In this document: positions 1 to 6,635 of the stretch, piece by piece
How the letters are laid out: every line of letters begins with the position of its first letter
Numbering within the stretch: position 1 is the stretch's first letter
Assembly: GCA_002327405.1 (NCBI GenBank)
Contig: DCVO01000056.1
Location: 1-6,635 of the forward strand
Origin: Thiobacillus sp. UBA2186
GTDB taxonomy: Bacteria; Pseudomonadota; Gammaproteobacteria; Burkholderiales; Thiobacillaceae
Reading direction: 5' to 3'
DNA length: 6,635 nucleotides
Translations under genes and position numbers: made by a program
The notes under the pieces: generated by a model
What the model was told of the DNA's origin: nothing
The model's database searches: none
Seen by the model: only the letters and a program-made list of their open reading frames with translations

Positions 1-206
1 GCCAGCTTTTTGAACCAGAACCGGGTGATCTCGGTCAGCACCGCGCCCTTGCCCGGGATGGGCGTGGGCATCACCACGTCGAAGGCGGAGAGGCGGTCGG
101 TCGTCACCATCAACAGGCGCTTGTCGTCCACGGCGTAGATGTCGCGCACCTTGCCCTTGGAAATCAGCGGCAGGCTTTTGATGGAAGTTTCGAGCAGGGC
201 AGACAT
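1..206 (-). CDS. purC: SAICAR synthetase (PurC), N-terminal part, cut by window edge
   Basis: Phosphoribosylaminoimidazole-succinocarboxamide synthase joins aspartate to CAIR using ATP in de novo purine synthesis, in the cytoplasm. Only the first 68 codons are present. They begin MSALLETSIKSLPLISKG and contain the family's nucleotide-binding start GKVRDIY (about residues 18-24), then DRLSAFDVVMP and IPGKGAVLTE. The SAFDVVM..IPGKG..FWF layout fits the longer, roughly 290-300 residue PurC type rather than the short E. coli type; this is from family knowledge. The ATG at 206-204 is chosen because homology starts just after it. No Shine-Dalgarno sequence precedes it. Oddly, the upstream permease frame is the same frame and has no stop before this ATG, so the protein could also be made as the C-terminal half of a fusion. 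A TATAAT box lies 27 bp upstream of the start. Identity is secure; the true N-terminus is not. Confidence 0.93.
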   Translation of the reverse strand, partial: MSALLETSIKSLPLISKGKVRDIYAVDDKRLLMVTTDRLSAFDVVMPTPIPGKGAVLTEITRFWFKKL

Positions 207-1325
207 GGCGGAAACGGACTGGGAAAAGCCTGGATTATACCCGCCGGGCTGTCCCAAATTTGCCGGCAGGCCGGCATAGACCGGGCTGTTCACATAGGCT
301 TCGCGCAGGTGGCGGATCGCCACTAACAGCGCCGCCGCCATGGGCAGCGCCAGCAGCACGCCGAAGAAGCCGAACACCTGGCCGAAGGCCGCCAGCGCAA
401 AGATCACCGCTACCGGGTGCAGGCCGATGCGATCGCCCACGAGCCAGGGCGTCACCACCATGCCTTCCAGCGCCTGGCCGAGCATGAACACGCCCAGCAC
501 CGGCAGCACGCCCATCACCGACTGGAATTGCAAGGCCGCTTCCAGCACGCCCAGCACCAGGCCCAGGGTCGCGCCGACGAAGGGAATGAAGCCGAGCATT
601 CCGGTGATGATGCCGATGGGCAGGGCGAAATCGAGGCCCGCGAGAGACAGGCCCACCGAATAGAACACGCTCATCGCCAGCATGACCGAAAGCTGTCCGC
701 GCAGGAATTCCGACAGCACGCGGTCGATGTCGCGCGCGATGCGGGCGATCCGCTCGTGCCAGGGGCGCGGGATCAGTTCGTCGACCTTCCTGATCAGTCC
801 GTCCCAGTCGCGCAGCAGATAGAAAGTCACCACCGGCACCAGCAGGAGGTTGATGGCTGCCGCCAGGAGGGCCGAGGCCCCGCTGCCCAGCTTGGGCAGG
901 AAGTGCTGCGCCGCGCTGCCCGCGCTTTGCGCATGCTCGGCGATCCAGTTGCGCACGGACTCCATGTCGATGTCGGCGGAAATACCGAAGATACCGGTGA
1001 GCATGGGCATGACCTCGAACTGGATCCAGCCCAGATAATCCGGCAGACGCTCGATCAGCAATTGCGCCTGGCTGATGAACATCGGCACCACCATCAGCAC
1101 CAGGCCGACCGCCAGCAGGCCTGCGACGATGAGCACGGCGAGTGCGGCCAGGCTGCGGATAAGCCCTATTTTTTCCAGCCGGTCGGCCAGCGGGTCGAGG
1201 ATGTAGGCGAGCAGCACCCCCGCCAGGAAAGGGGTCAGCACCGGGGCCAACAAATAAATCAGGCCAGTCAGTACCAGCAGGCTGGCGAGCGCCAGCCAGG
1301 GCAAATTGTCTGAACGGTTGAGCAT
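207..1325 (-). CDS. AI-2E family permease (PerM/TqsA/YdiK type), no stop before purC
   Basis: Multi-pass inner-membrane protein of the AI-2E transporter family (formerly UPF0118). Members have been linked to autoinducer-2 export or ion transport, but the substrate here cannot be told. From the ATG at 1325-1323 there are 373 codons before the purC Met. Hydrophobic segments lie at about residues 10-44, 57-83, 150-171, 212-262, 270-285 and 303-337, with the family's large soluble loop at about 84-150. Diagnostic stretches are the glycine/proline motif GMLGFIPFVG (242-251) and EGMVVTPWLVGDRIGLHP (288-304). The domain ends by about residue 345. The tail that follows is polar and lacks a stop codon, so the frame continues into purC. 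Most of the family is about 350-370 residues, so a stop near 235 would be normal. The gene diverges from purM. No clear Shine-Dalgarno sequence precedes the start. Confidence 0.9.
234..239 (-). promoter_or_regulatory. Possible -10 box for purC
   Basis: A perfect TATAAT reads on the minus strand at 239-234, giving a predicted transcript start near 227 and a leader of about 20 nt before the purC ATG. The region where a -35 box would lie (about 256-263) reads CAAATT or similar and is a poor match to TTGACA. The box lies within the open frame that links the permease to purC. It would let purC be transcribed without the permease. The call rests on the hexamer alone. Confidence 0.4.
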
Positions 1326-1365
1326 GGCGGTAAAATACCGTTTTTCGTGAAAACCCGAGTCTAAA
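1326..1365. promoter_or_regulatory. Divergent permease/purM intergenic region with AT-rich promoter-like core
   Basis: These 40 bp separate the permease ATG from the purM GTG and must carry, or adjoin, the start signals of both genes. TAAAAT at 1331-1336 is a possible plus-strand -10 box for purM, leaving a leader of about 23 nt. The best upstream hexamer, TTGTCT at 1306-1311, is 19 bp away and inside the permease gene, so the match is weak. The complementary TATTTT could serve the permease. A small dyad, GTTTT-TCGTG-AAAAC, lies at about 1340-1354. No Shine-Dalgarno sequence is obvious for either gene. Confidence 0.35.
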
Positions 1366-2394
<1,029 letters not shown>

Positions 2395-2402
2395 CTGCTT
2401 TT

Positions 2403-2470
2403 ACAAAGAGGACAGGAGGACAAGAGTAAACCCATGAGATTTCCTCTTCCTGTCCTCCTGTCCTCCTTGT
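2403..2470. repeat. Long imperfect palindrome between purM and purN
   Basis: The left arm 2403-2421 pairs with the right arm 2452-2470 at 18 of 19 positions; the one mismatch, A2407/C2466, does not pair. After a 3-nt bulge (2449-2451) the stem continues with AAGAG (2422-2426) against CTCTT (2444-2448), and possibly AAA/TTT, leaving a loop of about 9-17 nt that contains an ATG. Each arm is also internally repetitive (GGACAGGAGGACA on the left, TCCTGTCCTCCTGTCC on the right). No T-run follows the right arm, so it is not a standard intrinsic terminator. It ends 10 nt before the purN start and could affect purM mRNA stability or purN translation. It may alternatively be a copy of a dispersed intergenic palindrome. 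Structure is seen directly; function is unknown. Confidence 0.8.
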
Positions 2471-2484
2471 TCATTCCTCAATGA
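2434..2484 (+). CDS. Possible 16-residue leader peptide overlapping the purN start
   Basis: An ATG in the palindrome loop opens a short frame, MRFPLPVLLSSLFIPQ, whose TGA (2482-2484) overlaps the purN ATG (2481-2483) as ATGA. Purine-rich AAGAG lies 7 nt upstream and GGAGG (2415-2419) 14 nt upstream; both are within the left arm of the hairpin. purN itself has no Shine-Dalgarno sequence, since CATTCCTCA precedes its ATG, so translational coupling through this ORF is plausible. The peptide is hydrophobic and mostly encoded by the right palindrome arm, so its sequence may carry no meaning. It could be a chance frame. Confidence 0.3.
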   Translation: MRFPLPVLLSSLFIPQ

Positions 2485-3107
2485 TTAAAACCGTCGTGCT
2501 CCTCTCCGGCCGCGGCAGCAATTTCAAGGCCCTGCTGGAAGCGGACCTGCCCGTCACCTTCACCGCCGCCATCAGCAACCGGCCCGATGCCGCCGGCCTC
2601 GAATACGCCCGCGCGCGCGGCATTCCCGCGATCGCGCTCGACCACAAGCACTACCAGACGCGCGAAGAATTCGACGCGGCCCTGATCCATGCCATCGACG
2701 GCACCGGCGCCGACCTCGTCATTCTCGCCGGCTACATGCGCATCCTCACCAAGGCCTTCGTCGAACACTATGCCGGCCGCCTCATCAACATCCATCCCTC
2801 GCTGCTGCCGATGTTCCCCGGGCTGCGCACGCATGAAGCCGCGCTCAGGGAAGGCGTGAAGATCCACGGCTGCACCGTGCATTTCGTCACCGCCGAACTC
2901 GACCACGGCCCCATCATCATCCAGGCCGCCGTGCCAGTGTTGCCCGACGATGGCCCGGACTCCCTGGCCGCGCGCGTGCTGGCGCAGGAACACCGCATCT
3001 ACCCGCAGGCGGTGCGCTGGTTCGCAGAGGGGAAACTGGCCATTTCGGACGGCCGCGTGAACGTGCGCGAAGATGGAGTGTCTCAATGGGTGTTAGCCGC
3101 CTCCTGA
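2481..3107 (+). CDS. purN: Phosphoribosylglycinamide formyltransferase (PurN)
   Basis: PurN transfers a formyl group from 10-formyltetrahydrofolate to GAR, making FGAR in the third step of purine synthesis. The 208 residues are close to the family's usual 190-220. The N-terminal phosphate-binding segment is VVLLSGRGSNFKALLEA (5-21), with Phe where Leu is common after GSN. ISNRPDAAGLEYARARGIP (31-49), LAGYMRIL (82-89), INIHPSLLPMFPGLRTHE (102-119) and the ELDHGPIIIQ loop follow. The catalytic trio of the family is present as N103, H105 and D141 (E. coli N106, H108, D144). The ATG at 2481 is supported by the immediate MIKTVVLLSG opening; it lacks a Shine-Dalgarno sequence and overlaps the stop of a small upstream ORF. 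The next gene begins 7 bp after its stop. Confidence 0.98.
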   Translation: MIKTVVLLSGRGSNFKALLEADLPVTFTAAISNRPDAAGLEYARARGIPAIALDHKHYQTREEFDAALIHAIDGTGADLVILAGYMRILTKAFVEHYAGRLINIHPSLLPMFPGLRTHEAALREGVKIHGCTVHFVTAELDHGPIIIQAAVPVLPDDGPDSLAARVLAQEHRIYPQAVRWFAEGKLAISDGRVNVREDGVSQWVLAAS

Positions 3108-3114
3108 AACAAAG

Positions 3115-3807
3115 ATGAAAATCCTTATCGCGCTGCTGCTTGCGCTCGTCTCCATCGCCGTTCCGGCGCAGGGTCCGCAGCAATTCGAGCTGATCTACCG
3201 CTTTGCCTTCAACGGCCAGTACGTCGGCAACGTCACCGACCGCTTCACGCGCGAGGGCAGCCGCTATCGCCTCTCCAGCGTCGCCAGTCCCGACCGGAAG
3301 CTCGCCTTCCTGTTGCCCGTGCTCACGCTCACCAGCGAAGGCGTGATCCAGTCCGGCAGCTTCGTGCCCTCGCTCTACAAACAGGTGCGGAGCAACGCGC
3401 CCGAGAAGGCCGTGATGTCCGAATTCAACTGGACGAGCAGGCAACTCACCCACCATTACAAGGGCAGGGCCATACAGACCGAGCTGCCCAAGGGCACTCA
3501 GGATGCCCTGACCCAGCTCTATGCCTTCACTCTCGCCGGAAAGGTGCCGCCGCAACTGGAATTCTCCGTCAGCAACGGCCGCAAGCTCATCAACTACCGC
3601 TACGAAAAGCTGCCCGGCGGACGCATGACCACGCCGCTCGGCACGTTCGAAGTCATCGAATACCGCCGCATCGCCCGGCCCGACGAAAACGCCATCTCGG
3701 TCTGGATCGCGCCCGCCCTGCATCATCTTCCGTTGCGCATCCGCGTGCGCGAGGAATCCGGCCTTTTCGACCAGCAACTCATTCGCCTCAATTACAAAGC
3801 GACATGA
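3115..3807 (+). CDS. Secreted DUF3108 domain protein
   Basis: A 230-residue protein with a clear Sec signal peptide: a lysine at position 2, a hydrophobic core at 3-16, and a likely cut after AVPA at residue 18. The mature part is predicted to be periplasmic. It resembles the DUF3108 family, whose function is not established. Features shared with the next gene's product include the opening FELIYRFAFNGQYVG, a central D-AL-QLYAF segment, and TPLGTFEVIEY followed by SVWIAPALHHLPLRIRV near the C-terminus. It starts 7 bp after purN and its TGA overlaps the next ATG, so it should be co-transcribed and translationally coupled downstream. Family assignment is from pattern recognition, not a search. 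No enzymatic motif is visible and no link to purine metabolism is evident. Confidence 0.85.
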   Translation: MKILIALLLALVSIAVPAQGPQQFELIYRFAFNGQYVGNVTDRFTREGSRYRLSSVASPDRKLAFLLPVLTLTSEGVIQSGSFVPSLYKQVRSNAPEKAVMSEFNWTSRQLTHHYKGRAIQTELPKGTQDALTQLYAFTLAGKVPPQLEFSVSNGRKLINYRYEKLPGGRMTTPLGTFEVIEYRRIARPDENAISVWIAPALHHLPLRIRVREESGLFDQQLIRLNYKAT

Positions 3808-4907
3808 GCCCGCCCAGCCAGCGCCGCGGCTATTTGACCCTGCACACGGTCGGGCGCGCATTCTGGATCGGGCTGGCCGCCTCGCTTGCCCTGCATGCGT
3901 TTTTCCTGGCCAAGGGCAAATTCCCGCAAGCCCTGCTGGACGATTCGCCGCCCCTGGAAGCGCGCCTCGAACCCGAGGCGTTCGACGCCGTCAAACTGCC
4001 CGAGCCGGAACCCGTCAGCGAAGCGGCCGCCCCGCCCCCCCCCAGGCCAGCGCCCGAACCGCCGCCGCAACAGGCCGCGCCCGAGCCGCCGCCGCAACAG
4101 GCCGCGCCCGAGCCGTTTCCCGATTTGCCCGTCATCCCGCAGGATGCGCCGCCGGCCCCGCCCGCGCCAGCTGCCCAGCCTGCGCCTCCGCTGCCGCAGG
4201 CAGAGCCGCCGCCCGCCTCCGCCCAGCCATACGCGCTGCTGACCCAGGCCGCGGAACGCATCCGCAACCTGCCGCCGCGCGTCGAAATCGTGTATGAACT
4301 CAAAGGCATGCTGAGCGGCCGCCAGACACACAGGTGGGAACGCAGCGGCCAGCGCTACACGCTCGAAGCCGTGTCGGAAGCCACCGGCCTGACCAGCCTG
4401 TTCCTGGGCGGACAGTTGATCCAGAAAAGCAGCGGGCGCATCGGCGCGCTCGGCCTGATGCCCGACCTATATGAAATACAGCGGCCGAGCGGCAAGAACG
4501 AAACCCTGGAATTCAAATACGCAGACAACCTCATCGAGTCCAGCCGCGCCGATCCCAGGCGCGGCACGCGCACCCGCCAGCTGCCGATACTGCCCGGCGC
4601 CCAGGATCCGCTGAGCTCGATCTACCAGTTGGCCATGGCCGCGCAGGACGGCAAGGATGGACTCATCGTTGCCGCCAGCAGCAAGAAGGTGCAAGGCTAC
4701 CCCTACCGCATGCTCGGCACGGAAATCCTGCGCACCCCGCTGGGCGAGATGAAGACCTTCCACGTGACGCGTGCGGGCGACCCCGGGAAAAGCGACACGC
4801 ACCTGTGGCTGGCGCCGGATCGCCACGCGCTGCCGGTGAAAGTCAGCTTCGTCGACGACGAAGGCACGGAATGGGTGCTGGAAGCGGTCAGCATCCGGAC
4901 GCAGTAA
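3804..4907 (+). CDS. Membrane-anchored DUF3108 protein with TonB-like proline-rich linker
   Basis: A 367-residue protein in three parts. A short basic N-terminus leads into one transmembrane helix at about 19-36 (FWIGLAASLALHAFFLA) with no signal-peptidase site, so it is probably anchored in the inner membrane with the rest in the periplasm. Residues about 48-145 form a Pro/Glu/Ala/Gln-rich linker containing two PEPPPQQAA repeats. From about 148 there is a DUF3108-like domain paralogous to the preceding protein: VEIVYELKGMLSG at its start, DPLSSIYQLAM, and TPLGEMKTFHV followed by HLWLAPDRHALPVKVSFVD. The anchor plus Pro-rich spacer looks like TonB, including an S-x3-H (S27, H31) in the helix, but the C-terminal domain is not TonB. 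It overlaps the previous gene by ATGA and is the last gene of the plus-strand run. Function is unknown. Confidence 0.85.
   Translation: MSPPSQRRGYLTLHTVGRAFWIGLAASLALHAFFLAKGKFPQALLDDSPPLEARLEPEAFDAVKLPEPEPVSEAAAPPPPRPAPEPPPQQAAPEPPPQQAAPEPFPDLPVIPQDAPPAPPAPAAQPAPPLPQAEPPPASAQPYALLTQAAERIRNLPPRVEIVYELKGMLSGRQTHRWERSGQRYTLEAVSEATGLTSLFLGGQLIQKSSGRIGALGLMPDLYEIQRPSGKNETLEFKYADNLIESSRADPRRGTRTRQLPILPGAQDPLSSIYQLAMAAQDGKDGLIVAASSKKVQGYPYRMLGTEILRTPLGEMKTFHVTRAGDPGKSDTHLWLAPDRHALPVKVSFVDDEGTEWVLEAVSIRTQ
4053..4115 (+). repeat. 27-bp tandem repeat coding for PEPPPQQAA
   Basis: Two adjacent 27-bp units (4053-4079 and 4080-4106) differ only at a silent GAA/GAG codon, and a partial third copy (CCCGAGCCG) follows. 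They encode residues 84-101 of the DUF3108 anchor protein's linker. Nine C bases in a row (4035-4043) lie just upstream and encode prolines 78-80. Repeat number is likely to vary between strains because change by whole units keeps the frame. Confidence 0.9.
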
Positions 4908-4908
4908 G

Positions 4909-4925
4909 CGCCGGAATGCCCGGCG
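4909..4925. terminator. Small GC hairpin between convergent genes
   Basis: CGCCGG (4909-4914) and CCGGCG (4920-4925) form a 6-bp stem with a 5-nt loop in the 22-bp gap between the last DUF3108 gene (plus) and the fcl remnant (minus). The position between converging stops suits a terminator, but neither side has a T-run, so any effect on transcription is uncertain. Confidence 0.25.
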
Positions 4926-4929
4926 ACGG

Positions 4930-5240
4930 CTAGCCCTTGTTGCGCGCGGCCTCGTATTCGACGAACCAGCGGTAGGCCTGCCGCAGCCCTTCTTCCAGCG
5001 GCATCGACGGCTGCCAGCCCAGCGCCCTCAGCCGGCTGACATCCAGCAGCTTGCGCGGCGTGCCGTCGGGTTTCGAGGTGTCGAACACGATCTCTCCTTC
5101 GTAGCCAATCACCGTTTTCACCCGTCCGGCCAGCTCCGCAATGGTCAAATCCTCCCCCACCCCGATGTTCACCAGCGGCGGCAGGCCGTCGTTGCGGTCC
5201 TGGCCCAGCAGCGGAACGAACTGCGCATCCGGCAGGCCCA

Positions 5241-5259
<19 letters not shown>
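4930..5259 (-). pseudogene. fcl: 5'-truncated GDP-L-fucose synthase remnant
   Basis: The C-terminal 109 residues of Fcl/WcaG, which converts GDP-4-keto-6-deoxymannose to GDP-L-fucose with NADPH. It begins at DACVFLMGLPD, which in the family follows the VDDLA segment, and continues with VNIGVGEDLTIAELAG, GEIVFDTSKPDGTPRKLLD, SRLRALGWQP and LEEGLRQAYRWFVE to its normal stop. Intact Fcl is about 310-320 residues, so roughly the first 200 are absent, including the Rossmann GxxGxxG and the catalytic Ser-Tyr-Lys. The remnant starts inside the last codons of galE in another frame, with no room for the rest of the gene, so a deletion probably joined the two. The frame stays open upstream as a shadow of galE, which is not evidence for a longer protein. 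The remnant itself has no internal frameshift, suggesting a fairly recent loss. Confidence 0.88.
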
Positions 5260-6227
<968 letters not shown>

Positions 6228-6284
6228 GTCAGGGGGCAAGGTTCAAGGTCCAGGTGGCAGGGCATGTTGCCGGGCCTGGTTTGA

Positions 6285-6319
6285 CTGGATCGCCACGGCC
6301 TGAGGCCTCGCGATGACGG
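6285..6319 (-). repeat. Dispersed intergenic repeat, copy A
   Basis: A 35-bp unit that opens CTGGATCGCC and closes GCGATGACGG, with the palindromic core GGCCTGAGGCC. Read on the minus strand it is the familiar CCGTCAtcGCGAGGC...GATCCAG form of repeat seen in many proteobacterial intergenic regions. It matches copy D at 31 of 35 positions. It lies about 60 bp before the galE start. Confidence 0.8.
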
Positions 6320-6344
6320 CTGAGGTTGCTGGACCTTGGTTGGG

Positions 6345-6374
6345 CTGGATCGCGGCGCTGCGCTGCGATGACGA
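6345..6374 (-). repeat. Dispersed intergenic repeat, copy B
   Basis: Same orientation as copy A but shorter and with a different core: CTGGATCGCGG, then CGCTGCGCTGCGATGACGA. The conserved ends (CTGGATCGC and GCGATGACG) mark it as the same family. Confidence 0.7.
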
Positions 6375-6385
6375 TTCCACCCCGG

Positions 6386-6422
6386 CCGTCACTGCGGGGA
6401 GCGAAGCGACGCGGCAGTCCAG
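6386..6422 (+). repeat. Dispersed intergenic repeat, copy C, inverted
   Basis: Opposite orientation to the other three copies. It opens CCGTCACTGCGGGGAGCG, has the core AGCGAAGCGACGCGGC, and closes AGTCCAG. The GAGCGAAGCGACGCGGCA core is a common variant of this repeat type. Together with copy B it forms an inverted pair. Confidence 0.75.
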
Positions 6423-6425
6423 TTA

Positions 6426-6468
6426 CCCCCTTGTCAAAGGGGATGGCGCGCAGCGCCGGGGGATTTTT
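6426..6468. repeat. Palindromic C-run/G-run element
   Basis: Two small hairpins, CCCCTT-GTCA-AAGGGG (6427-6442) and GGCGC-GCA-GCGCC (6445-6457), are followed by GGGGG (6458-6462) and then ATTTTT. The outer C-run can also pair with the last G-run. This is the known style of dispersed element found next to, or mixed with, the repeats around it. A plus-strand terminator reading is possible from the T-run, but no plus-strand gene precedes it closely, so a repeat is more likely. Confidence 0.6.
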
Positions 6469-6503
6469 CTGGGTCGCCGCGGCCTGCGGCCTTGCGATGA
6501 CGG
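6469..6503 (-). repeat. Dispersed intergenic repeat, copy D
   Basis: A 35-bp unit matching copy A at 31 of 35 positions, with core GGCCTGCGGCC and the same closing GCGATGACGG. It ends 12 bp beyond the stop codon of the partial gene at the right edge. Confidence 0.8.
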
Positions 6504-6515
6504 AGGTGGCGGGCA

Positions 6516-6635
6516 TCATTCGTTGGGCCTTGCCGCTGCGCCGGATTCGAGGTCGCCTTGGAGGGATTCGATTTCCTTGCGGATGGCTTCGAATTCGGCT
6601 TGCTTGCGCTTGAGGAAGGCGAGGGTGATGCGGGT
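6516..6635 (-). CDS. C-terminal tail of an unidentified protein, cut by window edge
   Basis: The last 39 codons and a TGA stop are visible. The peptide begins TRITLAFLKRKQAEFEAIRK and ends in ESGAAARPNE. It is strongly charged and likely helical or coiled-coil (alternating Lys/Arg and Glu with spaced Leu/Ile/Phe), then a flexible end. The reading is supported by high GC at third codon positions (ATC, CTC, GCC, AAG and TTC predominate) and by the repeats beginning right after its stop, as expected at a gene end. I do not recognise the family. It lies upstream of galE in the same direction, so a role in surface polysaccharide is possible but is only a guess from position. Confidence 0.55.
   Translation of the reverse strand, partial: TRITLAFLKRKQAEFEAIRKEIESLQGDLESGAAARPNE

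Larger units (their letters stand above)
6228..6515. other. Gene-free, repeat-filled interval upstream of galE
   Basis: About 290 bp with no credible gene. It contains four copies of a short dispersed repeat and a palindromic C/G-run element (listed separately). A perfect 10-bp inverted pair, CAAGGTCCAG (6244-6253) and CTGGACCTTG (6329-6338), flanks the first copy. Open frames here translate the repeats and resemble the spurious VIARPQA-type hypothetical proteins seen where such repeats are annotated. I could not find a convincing galE promoter on the minus strand. Confidence 0.7.

Noticed and set aside
417..1313. 298-codon plus-strand open frame, rich in His and Gln
   Set aside because: Antisense shadow of the permease gene, with no recognisable motif and a composition unlike a real protein.
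1340..1354. GTTTT-TCGTG-AAAAC dyad as a PurR-type operator
   Set aside because: It shares only a TTTTCGT stretch with the E. coli PurR site and is not a good 16-bp match; PurR control is also not expected in betaproteobacteria.
2403..2470. Rho-independent terminator after purM
   Set aside because: The stem is long but has no T-run after it; the sequence after the right arm is CATTCCTCA and then the purN start.
6285..6503. CRISPR array
   Set aside because: Repeats are diverged, in both orientations, unevenly spaced and lack unique spacers of constant size.
6229..6519. 96-codon minus-strand open frame
   Set aside because: It is a translation of the dispersed repeats (VIARPQA-type peptide), a common source of false hypothetical proteins.

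Overview
The window is GC-rich, tightly packed Gram-negative chromosome, most likely betaproteobacterial (inference). The basis is the grouping of purC, an AI-2E family permease, purM, purN and envelope proteins with DUF3108 domains, plus high GC at third codon positions. I cannot name a genus from the sequence alone.

Left part (1-1365, minus strand): the 5' end of purC (SAICAR synthetase), cut by the window edge, preceded by a complete AI-2E family permease domain. The permease frame has no stop codon before purC and reads straight into it, so 1-1325 is a single open frame on the minus strand. A perfect TATAAT box lies in the join. This is either a real permease-PurC fusion or one lost or miscalled base.

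Middle part (1366-4907, plus strand): purM starts 40 bp from the permease start and runs divergently. It is followed by purN and two tandem genes for paralogous DUF3108 proteins. The first paralog is a secreted form. The second is anchored by an N-terminal membrane helix with a TonB-like proline-rich linker. Spacing is tight from purN onward (7 bp, then an ATGA overlap), so these genes look like one operon. The purM-purN gap holds a long imperfect palindrome and a possible 16-codon leader ORF whose stop overlaps the purN start. PurN, PurM and PurC catalyse three steps of de novo IMP synthesis, so the left two thirds is a purine locus with membrane and envelope passengers.

Right part (4908-6635, minus strand): a 5'-truncated remnant of GDP-L-fucose synthase (fcl) joined directly to the 3' end of an intact galE (UDP-glucose 4-epimerase), as if a deletion removed the gap and the first two thirds of fcl. 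Upstream of galE is about 290 bp without a credible gene. It is filled with four copies of a short dispersed repeat, in both orientations, and a palindromic C-run/G-run element. The last 120 bp is the C-terminal tail of an unidentified protein. This end looks like a rearranged nucleotide-sugar or surface-polysaccharide region.

I did not find a clearly new multi-gene system. The points most worth checking are the permease-purC read-through, the purM-purN palindrome with its leader ORF, and the galE/fcl deletion junction.
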